From Pseudoruegeria sp. HB172150 (lineage in GTDB: Bacteria; Pseudomonadota; Alphaproteobacteria; Rhodobacterales; Rhodobacteraceae), in contig NZ_JAATNG010000003.1 in NCBI RefSeq assembly GCF_013184805.1, positions 362,119 through 426,118 on the forward strand: 64,000 nt of DNA, written 5' to 3'. A program made the position numbers and the translations under genes. A model generated the notes under the pieces. The model was not told the origin of the DNA, did not search any database, and worked only from the letters and a program-made list of their open reading frames with translations. This document shows, in pieces, positions 44,908 to 54,129 of the stretch (position 1 is its first letter; each line of letters starts with the position of its first letter).

Positions 44908-46731
44908 TTAGGTTTTGTTGTCTTTCAGTACCAAGTGGCCTGGCGCAACCTCCGTGTATTCCGACGGTCCCGGTTCGTGGCCCAGCGGAAAGACAGGCGA
45001 GGGGATCGGGCGGAAGTTCAGGTCGTCGCGGATCGTCTTGCGTGTCGGATCGGCGACAGGCACGGCGCTCATCAGCGAGCGGGTGTAGCTATGCTGCGGG
45101 TTCTCGAAGACTTGCGCGCGCGAGCCAGTCTCCACTAGCCGGCCGAGATACATGACACCGACACGGTGCGATACTCGCTCGACCACGGCCATGTCGTGGC
45201 TGATAAACAGGAAGGAGATGCCGAACTCTGACTGCAGCTCCATCATCAGGTTCAGAACCTGTGCCTGCACCGAGACATCGAGGGCTGAAACCGCCTCATC
45301 GGCGACGATAAGCTTAGGGTTTACCGCCAGTGCGCGGGCGATGGCGATGCGCTGGCGCTGACCGCCGGACAGTTCATGCGGAAAGCGGGTCATGAAGCTG
45401 CGCGGCAGCTCGACGTGGTCGAACAGGGTGGCGATGCGGTCCTTTAACTCGCTGCCGGAGGCGAGGCCGTAGTTCATCAGGGGTTCCGCGACCTGATCCT
45501 TGAGCCGCATGTAGGGGTTAAGCGAGGCGAATGGATCCTGGAACACCATCTGCATGTCGCGCCAGCCGCGGCGGCGCAGGTCGCGGTCGTTCATCGCGAT
45601 GATGTCAGTGCGGTCGAGCAGCACCTTGCCTGAGGTTGGTTCGGTAAGCCGCAGGATAGAGCGGCCGCAGCTGGATTTGCCACAGCCGGATTCGCCGACC
45701 AGCGCCAGTGTCTCGCCCTTGTTGATGGTAAAGCTGACGTCCTCGACCGCGTGGACGTTTGCCACCGGCCGGCGGAAGACGCCGCCCTTCACCGGATAGC
45801 GTGTGGTGAGGTTCTGAACCTCGAGCAGAGGCTCGGGCTTGCGGGCTGGCTTCAGGTCGGCCTCGACCGGGGACTGACCGACAAGGCGCATTGGTTCGGG
45901 GGCGGGTTTGCCACGCATCTCGCCAAGGCGTGGAACGGCGGCGAGAAGCGCCTTGGTGTAGTCCTGCTGCGGGTTGGTGAAGATCTGTTCGACCGGCCCT
46001 TCTTCGACAAGGTTGCCGCGAAACATGACGACGACGCGATCGGCCATCTGTGCCACGACAGCCATGTCATGCGTGATGAACAGGACTGCCATCCCGGTTT
46101 CGCGCTTGAGCCGGTCGATCAGAGCGAGGATCTCTGCCTGGATCGTGACGTCGAGCGCGGTGGTGGGTTCGTCGGCAATCAACAGGCGGGGTTCGCAGGC
46201 CATGGCCATGGCGATTACGACGCGCTGGCGCATACCGCCGGAAAGTTCGTGCGGGTATTGCTTCAGCCGGCGTTCCGGTTCCGGGATGCGCACCTGTTTC
46301 AACAGCTCCAGCGCGCGGGCGCGGGCCTTGGACTGCGACAACCCACGATGCAGGCGCAGGCCGTCGGTCATCTGGCGCTCGACCGTGAAGACCGGGTTCA
46401 GCGATGTCATCGGCTCCTGAAAGATCATGCCGATCTCGTTGCCGCGGATCTGCTGCATGATCTCGGGGTCGGCATCGGCGACATCGAGCACGCCGGAGTC
46501 GCGCGCGAATTCGAGCTTGCCGCCAGCGATGCGGCCGCCGCCAAATTCCACAAGCCGCATCAGCGACAGCGAAGTGACGGATTTGCCGGAGCCGCTTTCG
46601 CCGACGACGCAGACGGTTTCGCCGGGCTTGATCGAGAAGGACACATCCTCGACGCCGACGATGGGGCCATCCTCGCCGCGGAACTCGACGCGGAGATTGT
46701 CGATGGAGACGAGCGGGCTTCCGTCGGGCAT
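44908..46731 (-). CDS. Fused double ABC ATPase of a peptide/amide importer (GsiA-like)
   Basis: 607 aa with two complete nucleotide-binding domains. Domain 1: GESGSGKSVTSL, LSGGMRQRVVIAMA, LLIADEPTTALD. Domain 2: GESGCGKSSCGRS, LSGGQRQRIAIARA, LIVADEAVSALD. Both carry the oligopeptide-transporter C-terminal extension (PQQDYTKALLAAVP, PQHSYTRSLMSAVP). It equals DppD plus DppF in one chain. The ATG overlaps the permease stop (TGATG). The frame runs on far upstream antiphase to the permease, but that part is not protein-like. Confidence 0.93.
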   Translation of the reverse strand: MPDGSPLVSIDNLRVEFRGEDGPIVGVEDVSFSIKPGETVCVVGESGSGKSVTSLSLMRLVEFGGGRIAGGKLEFARDSGVLDVADADPEIMQQIRGNEIGMIFQEPMTSLNPVFTVERQMTDGLRLHRGLSQSKARARALELLKQVRIPEPERRLKQYPHELSGGMRQRVVIAMAMACEPRLLIADEPTTALDVTIQAEILALIDRLKRETGMAVLFITHDMAVVAQMADRVVVMFRGNLVEEGPVEQIFTNPQQDYTKALLAAVPRLGEMRGKPAPEPMRLVGQSPVEADLKPARKPEPLLEVQNLTTRYPVKGGVFRRPVANVHAVEDVSFTINKGETLALVGESGCGKSSCGRSILRLTEPTSGKVLLDRTDIIAMNDRDLRRRGWRDMQMVFQDPFASLNPYMRLKDQVAEPLMNYGLASGSELKDRIATLFDHVELPRSFMTRFPHELSGGQRQRIAIARALAVNPKLIVADEAVSALDVSVQAQVLNLMMELQSEFGISFLFISHDMAVVERVSHRVGVMYLGRLVETGSRAQVFENPQHSYTRSLMSAVPVADPTRKTIRDDLNFRPIPSPVFPLGHEPGPSEYTEVAPGHLVLKDNKT

Positions 46732-47567
46732 CACGTGGCTCCTTTCCGGGCGCGGGGATCGAGCGCGTCGCGCAGGGCGTCGCCGAACATGTTGAGGCCG
46801 AGAACGGTTAGCGCCACCGCCGCGCCGGGGACAAGCGCGGTCCAGGGTGCCCGGTCGAGGTAGTCGCGAGATGCCTGGATCATCAGGCCCCAGGACGCAT
46901 CCGGCGGCTGGGTCCCAAGGCCTAGGAAGGACAGTCCCGCCTCTGCCAGGATCGCAAAGGCGAGCGAGATCGTTGATTGCACGATCACGGCGGGCATGAT
47001 GTTCGGCAGGATGTGACGGACGATTAGGCGTGTGTCGGAATTGCCGGCCGTGCGTGCCGCCTCGACATAAGGCATTTGCGCCACACGCAGCGCCTCGCCG
47101 CGAATGATACGGGCGAGGAACGGGGTGAAGGCGATGCCAATGGCGATGATCGTGTTCTGCAGGTTTGGGCCGAGGACCGCGCTGATCGTCAGCGCCAGCA
47201 GGAGGGCCGGGAAGGCCAGAAGTGTGTCGACCAGCCGCATCAGGATGTTGTCGGTTGTTTTGCCAACATAGCCGGAGATCAGGCCAAGCGGCAGGCCGAT
47301 GACGATGGACATCAGCACGGCAGCGGTGGCGATGTAGATCGAGGTGTGGGCGCCCAGAAGGACGCGGTACATCAGGTCGCGGCCGAGCTGGTCGGTACCC
47401 AGCGGATGCGCCAGCGTCGGGGGTGACAGGCGTGCGCGCATGTCCATCTGGGTTGCCATATCGGGCGGTATCACCAACGGCGCTATGATCGCGACCAGCA
47501 GGATCATCAACACCAGCACGGCGCCGATCAGGCCTTTCGAGGAGCGGAACGCGGCAGGCAGTTTCAT
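46731..47567 (-). CDS. Dipeptide-type ABC permease (DppC-like)
   Basis: 278 aa, about six membrane segments. N-terminal GLIGAVLVLMILLVAIIAPL, HPLGTDQLGRDLMYRVLLGA (the conserved GTD..GRD element of DppC/OppC), and the EAA loop EAARTAGNSDTRLIVRHILP. The ATG overlaps the dppB-like stop as ATGA. Confidence 0.93.
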   Translation of the reverse strand: MKLPAAFRSSKGLIGAVLVLMILLVAIIAPLVIPPDMATQMDMRARLSPPTLAHPLGTDQLGRDLMYRVLLGAHTSIYIATAAVLMSIVIGLPLGLISGYVGKTTDNILMRLVDTLLAFPALLLALTISAVLGPNLQNTIIAIGIAFTPFLARIIRGEALRVAQMPYVEAARTAGNSDTRLIVRHILPNIMPAVIVQSTISLAFAILAEAGLSFLGLGTQPPDASWGLMIQASRDYLDRAPWTALVPGAAVALTVLGLNMFGDALRDALDPRARKGAT

Positions 47568-48505
47568 GACAGGCGGATCCGCGGGTCAACGAGTACATAG
47601 AGAAGATCGACGATCAGGTTCGCCAGCATCACCACGCCTGCTATGACGAAGACGCTGGCCTGGATTAGCGGTATGTCGCGGTTCAGCAGGGCCTGGTAGG
47701 TCAGCCAGCCCATGCCGGTGTAGTTGAACAGGCTTTCAATGACGATAATCGAGCCGAAGAGGTAACCCACCTGCAGGCCTGCGACGGTCATAACCGGGCC
47801 AACGGCGTTGGCGAGGCCGTAATTCCAGACAACGGTGCGTTCGCCCAGCCCCTTGGCACGGGCGACGCGGATGAATTCCTGGTTCAGGATTCCGGTCATA
47901 GTGGCGCGGGTCATGCGCGTGAGGTGGGCCATCAGTCCGAGGCCGAGCGCCAGAGATGGCAGCAGGGCGTGGCGAGCGGCGAGCAGGAAATCCTCGCGCG
48001 GGTCGACGAAGCCGGAAGAGGGTAGCCAGCCGAGCCAGCGGGCGAAGAGCAGGATCAGCATGATGCCCCAGAAAAAATCCGGAAGGCTGACGCCGAGCAG
48101 CGCGGCGGAACTGGCGGTCGTGTCCTGCCATTTGTTCGGATGCATCGCCGCCCAAACACCCAGGGGAACGGCGCAGGTCAGCGCGATGGTCATCGAGAAC
48201 ACGACGATCATCGCGCTCGCCGTCATCTTCTGCAGTATCAGTGGTCCGATGGGTTCCTTGAACACCAGCGATGTGCCCCAGTCGCCGGTCAGCATCCCGC
48301 TGATCCAACGCCAGTACTGCACCAGCAGCGGATCGTTCAGTCCCAGCGACCGCCTCAACCCCTCCAGGGCCTCAGGATTCGACTGCGTCCCCATGATCAT
48401 CATCGCCACGTCGCCGGGCAGGATGTTGGTCACGGCGAAGGTGATCGCCGAGATCAGGAACAGGGTCAAAAGCATCGAAAGGATGCGGTTCAGGATGTAG
48501 CTCAC
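47564..48505 (-). CDS. Dipeptide-type ABC permease (DppB-like)
   Basis: 313 aa. The N-terminal segment ILNRILSMLLTLFLISAITF, then LPGDVAMMIMG and LGLNDPLLVQYWRWISGMLTGDWG, are typical of DppB/OppB; the EAA-type loop is in RVARAKGLGERTVVWNYGL. Forms the membrane channel with the DppC-like protein. 72 bp after the binding-protein gene. Confidence 0.93.
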   Translation of the reverse strand: MSYILNRILSMLLTLFLISAITFAVTNILPGDVAMMIMGTQSNPEALEGLRRSLGLNDPLLVQYWRWISGMLTGDWGTSLVFKEPIGPLILQKMTASAMIVVFSMTIALTCAVPLGVWAAMHPNKWQDTTASSAALLGVSLPDFFWGIMLILLFARWLGWLPSSGFVDPREDFLLAARHALLPSLALGLGLMAHLTRMTRATMTGILNQEFIRVARAKGLGERTVVWNYGLANAVGPVMTVAGLQVGYLFGSIIVIESLFNYTGMGWLTYQALLNRDIPLIQASVFVIAGVVMLANLIVDLLYVLVDPRIRLS

Positions 48506-48577
48506 GCCATGTCCGCCCGTCGCGTAGGGAAATCGGTGGAATTGCGGGGCGCGGTGTTACGCGCCCCGCGCGCTGGC

Positions 48578-50122
48578 TCAGGAAGAAAGCCAGACTTTGT
48601 GGAAGTTCAGGTTCGACCCATTGGGGTGCACAATGGTGTCGAGCCCTCCCACGGAAGGTTGCGCGCCGATGGTGCCATTCCGGAACCAAAGGATGACGTC
48701 GAGGGTCTCGTCGTGGATGACCTTCTGCACTTCCTTGTAGATCCCCGCGCGTTCCTCGGGATCGACAGTGACCCGCGCCTTGGCGGTCAGTTCGTCGACA
48801 GTCGGGTTGGAGATTTTGCGGTAGTTGAATGCGCCCTCGGTATTCCACAGCGAGTAGTAAAGGAAATCCGGCTCCCACAGCGTGAAGAAGTTCATCATCG
48901 AGATCTCGAAGTCCTTGTCGACCCAGACCTGGCTGAGCCAGTCGGACCAAGTGAGCTGTTCGATGTTGGCTTCGACCCCCGCCAGCCGGAACCATTCCAG
49001 CATGATCTGCGCGGACTCGATGTGGTATGGGTAGTTCGTCGTCGCCTTGAAGGTGACCGACAGCTCGCCAGGGCCGTAGCCCGCCTCCTGCAGCAGCGCC
49101 TTGGCCTTCTCGATATCCTGCGGGCGTTGTTCGAGATCGTGGTTGTAGGAGGCCGAGGTCGGGTAGCTGGGAGAGGCGGTAACTTCGCCCTGCCCCCAAA
49201 GCGCACCTTCCAGCAGGACCTGCTTGTCGATCATGTAGTCGAAGGCTTCGCGCACTTTCGGGTCTTTGAACGGCTCGAACTCGTGGTTGAAGTTCACGAA
49301 GTCCCAGTTCAGCGGGAACCAGGCGACAACCTGCAGGTCGGGATCATCCTCGATCTCGCCGATCCGGTCGGCGGGGATGTCGTTGATCATATGCAACTCG
49401 CCAGTCCTCAGGCCAGTAAGGCGCACAGTGGGTTCGGTGATCTCTCGCGCAATGACCTTGTCGAGATAGGGCGCCCCGCCCCAGTAATCGGCGAAGCCTT
49501 CCAGCTCGACCTCGTTGCCGAATTCGCGGCGGACGAACTTGAACGGGCCGCAGCCGATCGGCGTATTTCCCTGCACATCTCCGGAATCAACGGGCATGAT
49601 GACGCCCGCTCCATTCTCCGCCAACCGCGACAGGAACGGCGCGTTCACCTGGTCGAGCGTGATGATCACGGTCAGGTCGTCAGGCGTCTCGATCGAGGCG
49701 ACGTTGTTGAACACCTCGAAATTCACAGCGCCGGTGTCGGGGTTCATGCAGCGCTCGAACGAGTATTTCACATCGGCCGAGGTCATCTTCGCCCCATTAT
49801 GGAACATCACGTCGTCGCGCAGCGTGAACGTATAGGTCAGCCCGTCCTCACTGATCTCGAAGCTTTCGGCGAGATGCGGGATCACAGTCAGGTTCTCGTC
49901 CACCGTCACGATGCTGTCGTGCACATTTTCCAGCACCCGGCCGGTCGACGCCGTCCCGGTCTGGTGCATGTCGAGGTTCTGCGTCGTCTCGGAATGGCCC
50001 CAGATCAGCGTGCCGCCGCTGACCGGTTCACCCTGCGCGGCGGCGGAATTGCTGCCGAGGCCGTAAAGGATCGTGCCCCCCATCAGGGCGGAGGTCGTCT
50101 TGAGGAAGTCTCTGCGCTTCAT
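48578..50122 (-). CDS. Extracellular solute-binding protein family 5 with Tat signal
   Basis: 514 aa. MKRRDFLKTTSALMGGTILY is a twin-arginine signal, so the protein is exported folded. The mature sequence is SBP_bac_5 type: GGTLIWGHSETTQNLDMHQT, VIPHLAESFEISEDGLTYTF, DDVMFHNGAKMTSADVKYSF. GGAG 8 nt before ATG 50122 selects this start over 50191. Tat export of family 5 proteins occurs in Rhodobacteraceae. Ligand unknown; the flanking amidase, M20 and formamidase genes suggest an amide or N-acyl compound. Confidence 0.92.
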   Translation of the reverse strand: MKRRDFLKTTSALMGGTILYGLGSNSAAAQGEPVSGGTLIWGHSETTQNLDMHQTGTASTGRVLENVHDSIVTVDENLTVIPHLAESFEISEDGLTYTFTLRDDVMFHNGAKMTSADVKYSFERCMNPDTGAVNFEVFNNVASIETPDDLTVIITLDQVNAPFLSRLAENGAGVIMPVDSGDVQGNTPIGCGPFKFVRREFGNEVELEGFADYWGGAPYLDKVIAREITEPTVRLTGLRTGELHMINDIPADRIGEIEDDPDLQVVAWFPLNWDFVNFNHEFEPFKDPKVREAFDYMIDKQVLLEGALWGQGEVTASPSYPTSASYNHDLEQRPQDIEKAKALLQEAGYGPGELSVTFKATTNYPYHIESAQIMLEWFRLAGVEANIEQLTWSDWLSQVWVDKDFEISMMNFFTLWEPDFLYYSLWNTEGAFNYRKISNPTVDELTAKARVTVDPEERAGIYKEVQKVIHDETLDVILWFRNGTIGAQPSVGGLDTIVHPNGSNLNFHKVWLSS

Positions 50123-50218
50123 CGCTCTATCTCCTGGTTGGACATTCCGAGGCCCCGCCAAGGGCGCCGGGATTTCGTGATTGTCCCGCACTTTCGGCGG
50201 GTTACTCGCTATCTGCTC

Positions 50219-51874
50219 TTATGCCGGAAGCGGCGGGCGTTCCGCCGCCACGCCAAGTTTCTTCTCCAGAGCCAGGCCGAGGTTCAGGATCGTGCCCTCC
50301 TCGAACAGGCGGCCCCAGATCGAGATGCCCTGCGGCACCCGATGCGTTTCTCCCGCCGCGTCTGCCTCGCCCGTGGTCAGCTTTCCCGCGCCCAATGACG
50401 CCGCACCCCGGGTACCGAGGTCCAGAAACCCGGCGCGCAGGTGCAGGCAGGGGTGGCCGGTGAAATTCGACGCCACCAGCATCGGCCCGGTCATGAACGG
50501 CCCGATCAGAGCGTCGACCTCTTGGAACAGCCCGTCCAGCGCCTGCATCACCAGGTACCGCAGACGGTCGAGCTGAACGTGATCCACCGCCGACAGGAAC
50601 CGCGCCTTGCGGAAGGTGTTCGGCCAGGCGCCGTCATCCTGCCAGGTTAGAGTGTCGTCCGTGTCAGTCAGAGTTAGGTGTTCGAAAGCCGCTGCTGCCT
50701 CGGCGTAGAGCGAGTTCATGAGCGAGGCATAAGGCAGGTCTGGCAGGGAGACCGTCACAACCTCGATGCCAAGTGACTTCGCTGCCTCGAGCGCAGCGCG
50801 GTCGACGTCGGTCGCGCCCTCGTCCTCGAAGGCTTCGGGAAGGTAGCCAAGCTTTAGCCCTTCGATCCCCTTTTCTGCTTCGAAGGCAAAGGGGGCGGCG
50901 ATGGTGCAGCGGTCCTCGATGTCGGCGCCGTTGATCACGTCGAGGACCAGCGCGCAATCCTCCACCGCGCGGCACATTGGGCCGATTTTGTCGAGCGACC
51001 AGCAGAGCGCCATGGCACCGGCGCGGCTGACCCGGCCGAAGGTGGGGCGCAGGCCGGTGGTGCCGTTGCGCTGGCTGGGAGAGGTGATCGAGCCTAGCGT
51101 TTCGGTGCCAATGGCGAAAGCGCAGAGCGCGGCGGCGGTGGCGGAACCGGAGCCGGCGCTGGAACCCGACGATCCCTCTTCGGTGTTCCATGGATTGCGG
51201 GTACGGCCGCCGTACCAGATGTCATTGTAAGCCAGCGCCCCCAGAGTCGTCTTGCCCAGCAGGACCGCGCCGGCTTCGCGCAGTAGCGTCACGATGCGTG
51301 CGTCCGAGTCGGGCACGCGGTCCTGAAAGGGCTCGGCACCCCAACCGGTTACTATGCCCTTTGTGTCGAATAGGTCCTTCACGCCATAGGGGATACCGTG
51401 AAGCGGTCCGAGGCTCTTGCCCTCGGCGGTCAATGCGTCCATCGCGTCGGCCTCGGCGAGGGCAAGCTCTGGCGTGACGGTCGCGAAGCAGAACAGATGC
51501 GGGTTTAGGCGCTCGATCCGCGCCAGGTAGATCTCTGTAAGGCGTCGGCTCGTGAGAGCGCGAGAGGCGATCCAGGCGCCAAGTTGTGGCAGGGCGGCAA
51601 AGGCGATGTCTTCGTCGCTGTCGGGCAATGGATCGTCGGGATGAGTGCGGGTGACGCCGGTGTCGGTTGGCATCTCGAACCCAGGTAGCCGCGGGTCGAA
51701 ACGTAGCGCGGCGGGTACGCTGTTGGGCATCTCGTACTTGCGACGTTTGACCGCGAGGTCGATCTGGCCCCGGAGGTTGCCTGCCATCTGCGCGCGTTCG
51801 CGGGCCGTGTAGACCAAGCCCAGCAGTCGCTCTGCCGCCTCGATATCCGATGTTGTGATGTCTGTCTTATCCAT
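50219..51874 (-). CDS. Amidase signature family hydrolase
   Basis: 551 aa. Catalytic Lys in GIPYGVKDLFDTKG; cis-Ser and Ser nucleophile region in EEGSSGSSAGSGSATAAAL and GTETLGSITSPSQRNGTTGL, so the Ser-cisSer-Lys triad is complete. A 100-residue N-terminal helical extension precedes it. AAGGCGG upstream favours ATG 51874, which overlaps the end of the GntR gene by 8 bp. It has no export signal, so it acts in the cytoplasm after uptake. Confidence 0.9.
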   Translation of the reverse strand: MDKTDITTSDIEAAERLLGLVYTARERAQMAGNLRGQIDLAVKRRKYEMPNSVPAALRFDPRLPGFEMPTDTGVTRTHPDDPLPDSDEDIAFAALPQLGAWIASRALTSRRLTEIYLARIERLNPHLFCFATVTPELALAEADAMDALTAEGKSLGPLHGIPYGVKDLFDTKGIVTGWGAEPFQDRVPDSDARIVTLLREAGAVLLGKTTLGALAYNDIWYGGRTRNPWNTEEGSSGSSAGSGSATAAALCAFAIGTETLGSITSPSQRNGTTGLRPTFGRVSRAGAMALCWSLDKIGPMCRAVEDCALVLDVINGADIEDRCTIAAPFAFEAEKGIEGLKLGYLPEAFEDEGATDVDRAALEAAKSLGIEVVTVSLPDLPYASLMNSLYAEAAAAFEHLTLTDTDDTLTWQDDGAWPNTFRKARFLSAVDHVQLDRLRYLVMQALDGLFQEVDALIGPFMTGPMLVASNFTGHPCLHLRAGFLDLGTRGAASLGAGKLTTGEADAAGETHRVPQGISIWGRLFEEGTILNLGLALEKKLGVAAERPPLPA

Positions 51875-52622
51875 GGACTGACCGCCTTGCATGCTCGGGT
51901 TCGGTCGCGGTGTCCTCTTCGTCGTCCGCAGTTTCGGCGCGCCGCGACACTTCATTCGACATCGCGCGGAAACGGGTCATCAGGTGGGTGCGCATCGCAG
52001 CGCCGGCATTTTCGGGATTGCCGGCCTCAATGGCGTCGATGATGCTCAGATGCTGCTTGCGAGTTTCGTGGAGCGACACCTCGGAACGTGCCCGGGCGCG
52101 GACGCTGTTCCAGTCGGCGTTGGCGCGGATCTCGTCAAGCATCGCGAAGGCGGTCAGCAGCGGCTGGTTTCGCGCGCTTTTGGCGATCAGGCGGTGGAGG
52201 GCGGAATCCCAGACCTCAATCATCTCGTCATCGCCGGCCTCAAGCTGGCGCTGCGCGATTGCACGCATGCGCATCACCTCTTCGGGTCGCGCGCGCTGTG
52301 CGCAGAGCGAGGCGAGCGTGGGTTCGATGCAGAGCCGCGCTTCCATTACTTCGATGGGCTTGGACAATCTGTTCACTTCCGCCGCGAGCGCACCGATCGG
52401 TTCGACGGGCTGGCCCGCAAAGGTGCCCTTGCCCTGTCGCCTCCAGATCAGTCCCTCGGCCTCCAACGAAGCAAGTGCACGCCGGACGAGCCGACGACCG
52501 GCACCGGACGCGACGCAAAGCTCGCGTTCCGTTGGTAGGCGGTTGTCCGGTCCAAGCTTGCCGCCGCGGATCAGTGCCAGCACGAAGTTCCGGACATCAA
52601 ATACTGTGGGTTCTGCTGGCAT
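51867..52622 (-). CDS. GntR/FadR-family transcriptional regulator
   Basis: 251 aa. Winged HTH: GPDNRLPTERELCVASGAGR with RRLVRRALASLEAEGLIWRR and QGKGTF; FCD ligand domain with EARLCIEPTLASLCAQRA, HRLIAKSARNQPLL and a C-terminal KQHLSIIDAIEAGNPENA (metal-binding His). The start at 52622 was chosen just ahead of the HTH. First gene of the eight-gene minus-strand cluster and presumably its regulator, responding to a substrate or product. Confidence 0.9.
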   Translation of the reverse strand: MPAEPTVFDVRNFVLALIRGGKLGPDNRLPTERELCVASGAGRRLVRRALASLEAEGLIWRRQGKGTFAGQPVEPIGALAAEVNRLSKPIEVMEARLCIEPTLASLCAQRARPEEVMRMRAIAQRQLEAGDDEMIEVWDSALHRLIAKSARNQPLLTAFAMLDEIRANADWNSVRARARSEVSLHETRKQHLSIIDAIEAGNPENAGAAMRTHLMTRFRAMSNEVSRRAETADDEEDTATEPEHARRSVHG

Positions 52623-52902
52623 GAGACCATCGCGAGAATCGGAAACGGATGAATACAGAATTGGTTCGCTTTCGGCGACTGTGAAGGGAAATCCGTATCC
52701 ACCGGAACACGCCTCATTCAACTATACACTATTTAACGGTTTTGATGAATTTTTCGCCGATTATGAATCGTCAATTGGACGGTAGGTGCATCGAGCTCGC
52801 CCCGTAGGGGGGTAAAATATTGAGAATTGGTACGCTGGTGCTCCGGATAGCGAATCTGTGGCAAAACCAGTTGCCGTGTCTCGGAGACAGTTCCGTTCCC
52901 TG

Positions 52903-53979
52903 TCAGATGCGGTGGATTTTGCGGCCCGTCGGGTCCTCATCGATTCTTTCCGCAAGAAGCACCGCAACGAAACGCGTTGAATCGAAACTGGATAGAATGA
53001 TCGCGAGGACGGACGTGAGCGGTACTGCGAGTATTGCACCTGGGATACCCCAGAGTGTGGCCCATACCGACAGGGCGACCATGACGACGAACGGGCTCAT
53101 GTTCATCTGCCGACCGACCAGCATTGGGTCGAGGTAGTTGCCGACGAAGACCTGCATGACCGTCAGGAGCGCGGTCAAAAGCAGTGTCATCGGGATCGAG
53201 GCGAATTGCGCCAGCGATAGGATGACCGGCATCGCCACCCCGATATAAGAGCCGACATAGGGGATATAATTAAAGAGTGCGATAGTGACCGCCCAGAACA
53301 GGGCGAAATCGACGTCGAGCGACCATAGGACGGCGTAGGACAGAACGCCGAGTATGATGTTTATCAGGGTCTTGATTGCGAGGTAATCGCCGATTTTGCG
53401 GTTCATGTCGGTGATCATGGCCAGGGTCGTACGCCCGCGTTCCTCATCTCCCATGGCAGCCATGATCTTTTGCGAGAAGCCACCGCGTTCGCCGATCAGG
53501 AAGGCGGCGTAAATTATCACAAGAAACACCGATGCCCCGACCGAAGTGAAGCCGCCCAGCACGGATAGCAGGACGGTCTGAAGGCTAATCTGGCCGATGG
53601 TAACGTCACGGAACTCGTCCCATAGCTGCTGCGAATCCACGTCGAAGCGGCCGGAAACCTGTTGAACGAGGTTCTGCAGGTTTGCCTGATAAGCCGGGGC
53701 GACCTCGACGATGTCGCGCACCGTGGCTGCGATAACCACCGCGAAGGCGAGGATCGCGATGATGAAGCCTGCCAGGATAAGCAGTCGCAGCACAAAGATT
53801 GGAAGCACGCGAAGTACCGGAAGGCGGCCGAGCGCATCCGCCGCGGTGACGATGATATAGACGGCGATGACCGCGGTTAAGATCGGCAGAAGGATATTCT
53901 GACCGACATAAAGCAACCAGCCCACCGCAATAACAAGCAAGACCGCGAGAACGAGATTGAGGAATGGAGCGTTCTTCAT
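52903..53979 (-). CDS. AI-2E/PerM-family transporter
   Basis: 358 aa with about eight membrane segments (FLNLVLAVLLVIAVGWLLYV, ILLPILTAVIAVYIIVTAAD), a periplasmic helical region (about 115-145), and the C-terminal block YIPYVGSYIGVAMPVILSL, DPMLVGRQMNMSPFVVMVAL, WGIPGAILAVPLTSV typical of the UPF0118 family. Members include AI-2 exporter TqsA and Na+/H+ antiporters; the substrate cannot be told. The 280-bp gap to the GntR gene contains an AT-rich patch (52715-52790) that likely holds the cluster promoter. Confidence 0.9.
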   Translation of the reverse strand: MKNAPFLNLVLAVLLVIAVGWLLYVGQNILLPILTAVIAVYIIVTAADALGRLPVLRVLPIFVLRLLILAGFIIAILAFAVVIAATVRDIVEVAPAYQANLQNLVQQVSGRFDVDSQQLWDEFRDVTIGQISLQTVLLSVLGGFTSVGASVFLVIIYAAFLIGERGGFSQKIMAAMGDEERGRTTLAMITDMNRKIGDYLAIKTLINIILGVLSYAVLWSLDVDFALFWAVTIALFNYIPYVGSYIGVAMPVILSLAQFASIPMTLLLTALLTVMQVFVGNYLDPMLVGRQMNMSPFVVMVALSVWATLWGIPGAILAVPLTSVLAIILSSFDSTRFVAVLLAERIDEDPTGRKIHRI

Positions 53980-54129
53980 GTGTCTCGTGCCCGGATTGCG
54001 ACTGTTCGCGACGGAGGCTCCGCGTAAACCGATGTCGGGTCAACCTTTCGCTGCACCTTAACAGTTGCGCAAGACCTTAACGCCGCCATAGGTTTCGGAC
54101 ACGGAATAGGCGACGCCGGATTGCAGACC

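Noticed and set aside
44908..47598. Single 896-aa open frame covering the ATPase and part of the upstream permease
   Set aside because: The first 290 residues are out of frame with a clear DppC-like permease and are Arg/Pro-rich. The ATPase starts at 46731.
48140..50398. 752-aa plus-strand frame
   Set aside because: It is antisense to the DppB-like permease and binding protein, both well supported. Long antisense frames are common in GC-rich DNA.
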